A stretch of DNA of 64,000 nt, from contig NZ_VWXX01000006.1 in the NCBI RefSeq assembly GCF_008632335.1, positions 1-64,000 on the forward strand, written 5' to 3'. Shown here one piece after another: positions 59,527 through 64,000 of the stretch. Below the pieces are notes generated by a model, which was given only the letters and a program-made list of their open reading frames with translations, was not told the DNA's origin and did no database searches. The DNA comes from Thiohalocapsa marina (lineage in GTDB: Bacteria; Pseudomonadota; Gammaproteobacteria; Chromatiales; Chromatiaceae). The position numbers and the translations under genes are program-made. The number at the start of each line of letters is the position of its first letter. The first letter of the stretch is position 1.

Positions 59527-60755
59527 AGGGTGTCCGGCTCCTGCAAGCGTTGGCCCACGCGGGCCAGGAAGAGTGCGCCGCGATGACCGTCGCTGTGGCG
59601 GTGGTCGGCGGACAGCGTGGCGGTGACGATGTTGCGCGGGACCACCTGTCCGTCCTGCACCCAGGGCCTGAGGGCCGGGGTGCCGAATCCGACGATGGCC
59701 ACCTGCGGCGGATAGATGATGCCGTAGAGCCGGTCGACGCCGCGCTCGCCGAGGCTGGAGACGGTGATGGTGGGGTCCGACAGCTCCGAGGCCCGCAGCC
59801 CGCCCGAACGCACCCGACCCACCAGGTCACGCAGCCGCGTCATCAGGGTGGGCAGCTGGAGTTGGTCGGCGTCATGGAGGGCTGGCGCTACCAGACCGCC
59901 GCCGCGGATGGCGGTGGCACAGCCGATGTGAACCCCTTGCGCCGGCTCGAAATGGCCGTCGCGGTCGAAGCCGTTCAGCTCCGGGAATTTGTCCAGCGAC
60001 AGGGCCACCGCCTTGATCAGCAGCGCCCCCAGCAACAGGCGCTGGTCCGGCGGCAGTTGGGCGTTGCGGGCGGTCAGCCAGTCGGTGGCAGCGGTGAGAT
60101 CGATGTCGTGGCTCAGATAGTAGTGCGGGATTTCGCGCTTGGAGCGGCTCATGGCCGCGGCGATGGCCTGGCGCATGGCGGCCAGATCCAGGTGACCCCG
60201 GGGTGGTGAGGCGGCCTCGGTGGTTGGCGTCGTGCCAGTGGCCGCGTGCACATCGGCCAGGACGACGGCGCCCCGGGGGCCGCTGCCTTCGATGGCATCC
60301 AGCGCGATGCCCCTGGCGTCCGCCAGCCGACGCGCGGCGGGCGATGCACGCCGGCGTTGCGCTGCGGTTCCGGTGCCGGCCCGGTGGCCGATCCGGTGAC
60401 CGGCCTGGTCGGCGATCCGCTCGCTGGTCCGGGTGCCGGCCTCGGCAACCGCTGGTCCGGGTTCAGGGGCGTGCGTCGCGGGTATCCCGGTGGCAGGCCT
60501 GAGGGCTGGTGCCGCAGAGGCGTCTTCCAGTTCGGCCATGGGGCTGCCTACCGGCACCTTGTCGCCCACCTGGATCAGCGGCCGGCCCATGACGGCGTCG
60601 TGGAACACCTCCACCTCGATGGCGCCCTTCTGGGTCTCAATCACGGCGATGACATCACCCTTGGCGAGGCGGTCGCCCGGCTGCCTGACCCATTCGATCA
60701 AGGTGCCGGCCTCCATGTCGGAGCCAAGCGACGGCATGCGGTAGAGGCGGCTCAT
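59523..60755 (-). CDS. 2-oxoacid dehydrogenase E2 acyltransferase
   Basis: This 410-residue E2 has one lipoyl domain (residues 1-80) with lipoyl Lys43 in [12 protein letters not shown]. An Ala/Gly/Thr-rich linker, a small E1/E3-binding domain (about 145-180) and the catalytic acyltransferase domain with HxxxDG (DHRHSDG) near the C-terminus follow. The QKG around the lysine differs from the common DKA. It is of the pyruvate/acetoin dehydrogenase type; no E3 gene is in the window. Confidence 0.92.
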   Translation of the reverse strand: MSRLYRMPSLGSDMEAGTLIEWVRQPGDRLAKGDVIAVIETQKGAIEVEVFHDAVMGRPLIQVGDKVPVGSPMAELEDASAAPALRPATGIPATHAPEPGPAVAEAGTRTSERIADQAGHRIGHRAGTGTAAQRRRASPAARRLADARGIALDAIEGSGPRGAVVLADVHAATGTTPTTEAASPPRGHLDLAAMRQAIAAAMSRSKREIPHYYLSHDIDLTAATDWLTARNAQLPPDQRLLLGALLIKAVALSLDKFPELNGFDRDGHFEPAQGVHIGCATAIRGGGLVAPALHDADQLQLPTLMTRLRDLVGRVRSGGLRASELSDPTITVSSLGERGVDRLYGIIYPPQVAIVGFGTPALRPWVQDGQVVPRNIVTATLSADHRHSDGHRGALFLARVGQRLQEPDTL

Positions 60756-61741
60756 CGGTTCAGCACCGCCCGGGCCGCGGCGACGATGTCGTCGGTCTGC
60801 GGCACCGCCGCGTCTTCCAGGTGCTTGGGATAGGGGATGGGCACCTCGGCGCTGCACACGCGGCCCACCGGGGCATCCAGCTCCCAGAAGGCCTGTTCCA
60901 TGAGGCGGGCGCTGATCTCGGCGGCCAGACTGCCGGAGCGCCAGCCCTCGTCGATGATCACGGCCCGATGCGTCCTGGCCACCGAGGCCATCAGCGTGGC
61001 GTCGTCCAGCGGGCGCAGGCAGCGCAGGTCGATCACTTCCGCAGCGATGCCGTCGGCGGCCAGGGTGTCGGCGGCCTCCAGGGTCTTGAACAGGCTGCCG
61101 CCGTAGGTGATCAGGGTCACATCGCCGCCCTCACGGCGCACGGCGGCCCCTTCGATGGGCACGGCGCCGGCGTCCGCGGCCAGCTGCCCGCTGCGGTTGT
61201 ACAGCATCACATGCTCGAAGATGACCACCGGGTCCGGGTCTTCGAGGGCGCTCCAGAGCATGCCGCGGGCATCTTCAAGCGTGGCCGGCGCCAGCACCTT
61301 GATGCCGGGAACATGCGCGTACCAGCCCTCCAGGCTGTGGGAATGCTGGGCGGCCAGCTGCTTGCCGGCACCGCAGGCCATGCGGATCACCAGCGGCACG
61401 CTGAACTGGCCGCCGGACATGTGCCTGAGGGTGGCGGCGTTGTTGACGATCTGGTCCAGCGCCAGCAGGCTGAAGTTGACCGTCATGACCTCCACGATGG
61501 GCCGCAGGCCACCCAGGGCGGCGCCGATGCCGGCACCGGTGAAACCGGCCTCCGACAAGGGCGCGTCGCGGATGCGCTCCGGGCCGAATTCGTCGTACAG
61601 CCCCTTGCTGACGGCGTAGCAGCCGCCATAGCGACCGACGTCCTCGCCCATCAGAAAGACCCGCGGGTCGCGGTTCAGGGCCTCGCGGATGGCCTCGCGC
61701 ACTGCCTCGCGGTAGCTGATCTCGATCATCTGCGCGCTCAT
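60752..61741 (-). CDS. 2-oxoacid dehydrogenase E1 subunit beta
   Basis: This 329-residue E1 beta subunit has [38 protein letters not shown] and [21 protein letters not shown]. With E1 alpha it forms the thiamine-diphosphate decarboxylase. The start and stop each overlap the neighbouring gene by 4 bases. Confidence 0.94.
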   Translation of the reverse strand: MSAQMIEISYREAVREAIREALNRDPRVFLMGEDVGRYGGCYAVSKGLYDEFGPERIRDAPLSEAGFTGAGIGAALGGLRPIVEVMTVNFSLLALDQIVNNAATLRHMSGGQFSVPLVIRMACGAGKQLAAQHSHSLEGWYAHVPGIKVLAPATLEDARGMLWSALEDPDPVVIFEHVMLYNRSGQLAADAGAVPIEGAAVRREGGDVTLITYGGSLFKTLEAADTLAADGIAAEVIDLRCLRPLDDATLMASVARTHRAVIIDEGWRSGSLAAEISARLMEQAFWELDAPVGRVCSAEVPIPYPKHLEDAAVPQTDDIVAAARAVLNR

Positions 61742-62753
61742 GCCGGCTGCTCCGTGTAGACGTCCCGGGCCAGATCCTCCACCGGCTCCCACTGCCCCGC
61801 CTCGGCAAAGGCCACTGCCGCGGCCACCTCCTCGGCCACCTCCGCCTCCAGGTGCTCGACCTCGGCGGCGCTCAGCATGCCGGCCTCCTGCAGCCACTGG
61901 CGGAAGCGCAGCAGCGGGCCTTTCTGCTTCCAGGCCTCCACCTCGGCCTTGTCGCGGTAGAGCTGGGCGTCGAACATGGAATGGGCGCGGAAGCGGTAGG
62001 TGCGGCACTCCAGAAAGCGGGGTCCGCCGCCGGCGCGGATCTCGGCCAGGGCGCGGCGGGCGGCGGCCTCGATGGCGATCACGTCCATGCCGTCCACTGC
62101 CGCCGCCGGGATGCGGTAGCTCTCGGCCTTGCGGGCGATGGCGGTCTCGGACTCCGAGCGTTCCAGTGCCGTGCCCATGGCGTACAGGTTGTTTTCGCAG
62201 ACGAACAGCACTGGTAGTTGCCACAGGGCGGCCAGGTTCAGGCTCTCGTGGAAGGCGCCCTCGGCGGCAGCGCCCTCGCCGAAGAAGCAGGCGGTGACCT
62301 GCGCACGGCCGAGCAGCCTGTCCGCCAGCGCCAGGCCCACCGCCAGCGGCAGGCCGCCGCCGACGATGGCATTGCCGCCGTAGAAGCGGCTGTCGGCGTC
62401 GAAGACATGCATGGAGCCGCCGCGACCGCGGCTGACCCCTTCGCGCTTGCCGTACATCTCCGCCATCAGCCTGGTCATGGGCAGGCCGCGGGCGATGGCG
62501 TGTCCGTGCTCGCGGTAGGTGGCGACCACGGCGTCGCTGCCGGTCAGCCCCTGCATGACGCCGACGGCGATGGCCTCCTCGCCGGTGTAGAGATGCAGGA
62601 AGCCGCGGATCTTCTCCTCGGTATACAGCTCGGCGCAGCGCTCCTCGAACTGGCGGATGCGCAGCATCTCCCGCAGCAGGTGCAGCGCATGGGCGCGGTC
62701 GAGATGCAGCTTGTCGCCAAGGTGGCTGTGGTCGCCGTCAGTCTCGCGTATGC

Positions 62754-62757
<4 letters not shown>
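61738..62757 (-). CDS. 2-oxoacid dehydrogenase E1 subunit alpha
   Basis: This 339-residue E1 alpha subunit has [18 protein letters not shown] and [14 protein letters not shown]. The thiamine diphosphate motif starts [17 protein letters not shown] and ends [10 protein letters not shown]. The family is pyruvate/acetoin dehydrogenase; which keto acid it uses is not decided by sequence. Confidence 0.94.

Positions 62758-64000
<1,243 letters not shown>

Overview
The window reads as a high-GC chromosomal stretch from a sulfur-oxidising gammaproteobacterium, most likely of the Chromatiales/Ectothiorhodospiraceae kind. The main reason is a complete oxidative-type dissimilatory sulfite reductase operon, dsrABEFHCMKLJOP. 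It contains dsrEFH and dsrL, which mark sulfur oxidisers, and I see no dsrD. The remaining genes (atpIBEFHAGDC, glmUS, ybgC-tolQRAB-pal-cpoB, lgt, hemH, Leptospira-type citramalate synthase) fit the same group. I cannot name a genus from sequence alone. No tRNA, rRNA, CRISPR array or prophage was seen.

Layout. 1-7600: F1Fo ATP synthase operon with a good sigma70 promoter (203-232), an apparent ATT-initiated atpI and a Rho-independent terminator after atpC. 7700-11520: FKBP isomerase, glmU, glmS. 11786-13980, minus strand: a four-gene block that encodes a 63-residue protein, a helical unknown, a stand-alone Cas6/Cmx6-like RAMP protein and a DsrC paralogue without any cysteine. 14498-25837, plus strand: the dsr operon, diverging from that block and ending at a terminator. 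Strong hairpins lie in its dsrB-dsrE and dsrC-dsrM spacers. 25923-31881: tol-pal cluster. 31994-36642: DUF3127 protein, gatB, DUF971 protein, hemH and an alpha/beta hydrolase. 36730-40526: DUF6394 membrane protein, two-RCK potassium channel, hemerythrin-like protein and an unknown. 40523-43794, minus: small membrane protein, citramalate synthase and threonine synthase. 44357-49226: two-part sodium:solute symporter, a cNMP/CBS/DUF294 regulator and a DEDDh exonuclease. 49263-51262, minus: lgt, a TPR protein and a membrane protein. 51647-58244: CHASE4-GGDEF cyclase, an RND efflux pair and a 35-residue membrane peptide gene. 58274-59280: a REP-associated transposase flanked by near-identical palindromic repeats. 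59284-64000, minus: acetyl-CoA synthetase-like, E1alpha, E1beta, E2 and acyl carrier protein genes, joined at every junction by a 4-base overlap.

How the genes work together. DsrAB oxidises stored sulfur-derived sulfane to sulfite. DsrEFH passes sulfur to DsrC. DsrMKJOP links DsrC trisulfide or disulfide chemistry to the quinone pool and periplasm. DsrL is the NAD(P)H-linked iron-sulfur flavoprotein partner of DsrAB. ATP synthase uses the resulting proton gradient. The block beside dsr is the best candidate for an undescribed system, because an RNA-endonuclease-fold protein is encoded with a redox-dead DsrC copy next to an operon with strong intercistronic RNA hairpins. That functional link is inference.
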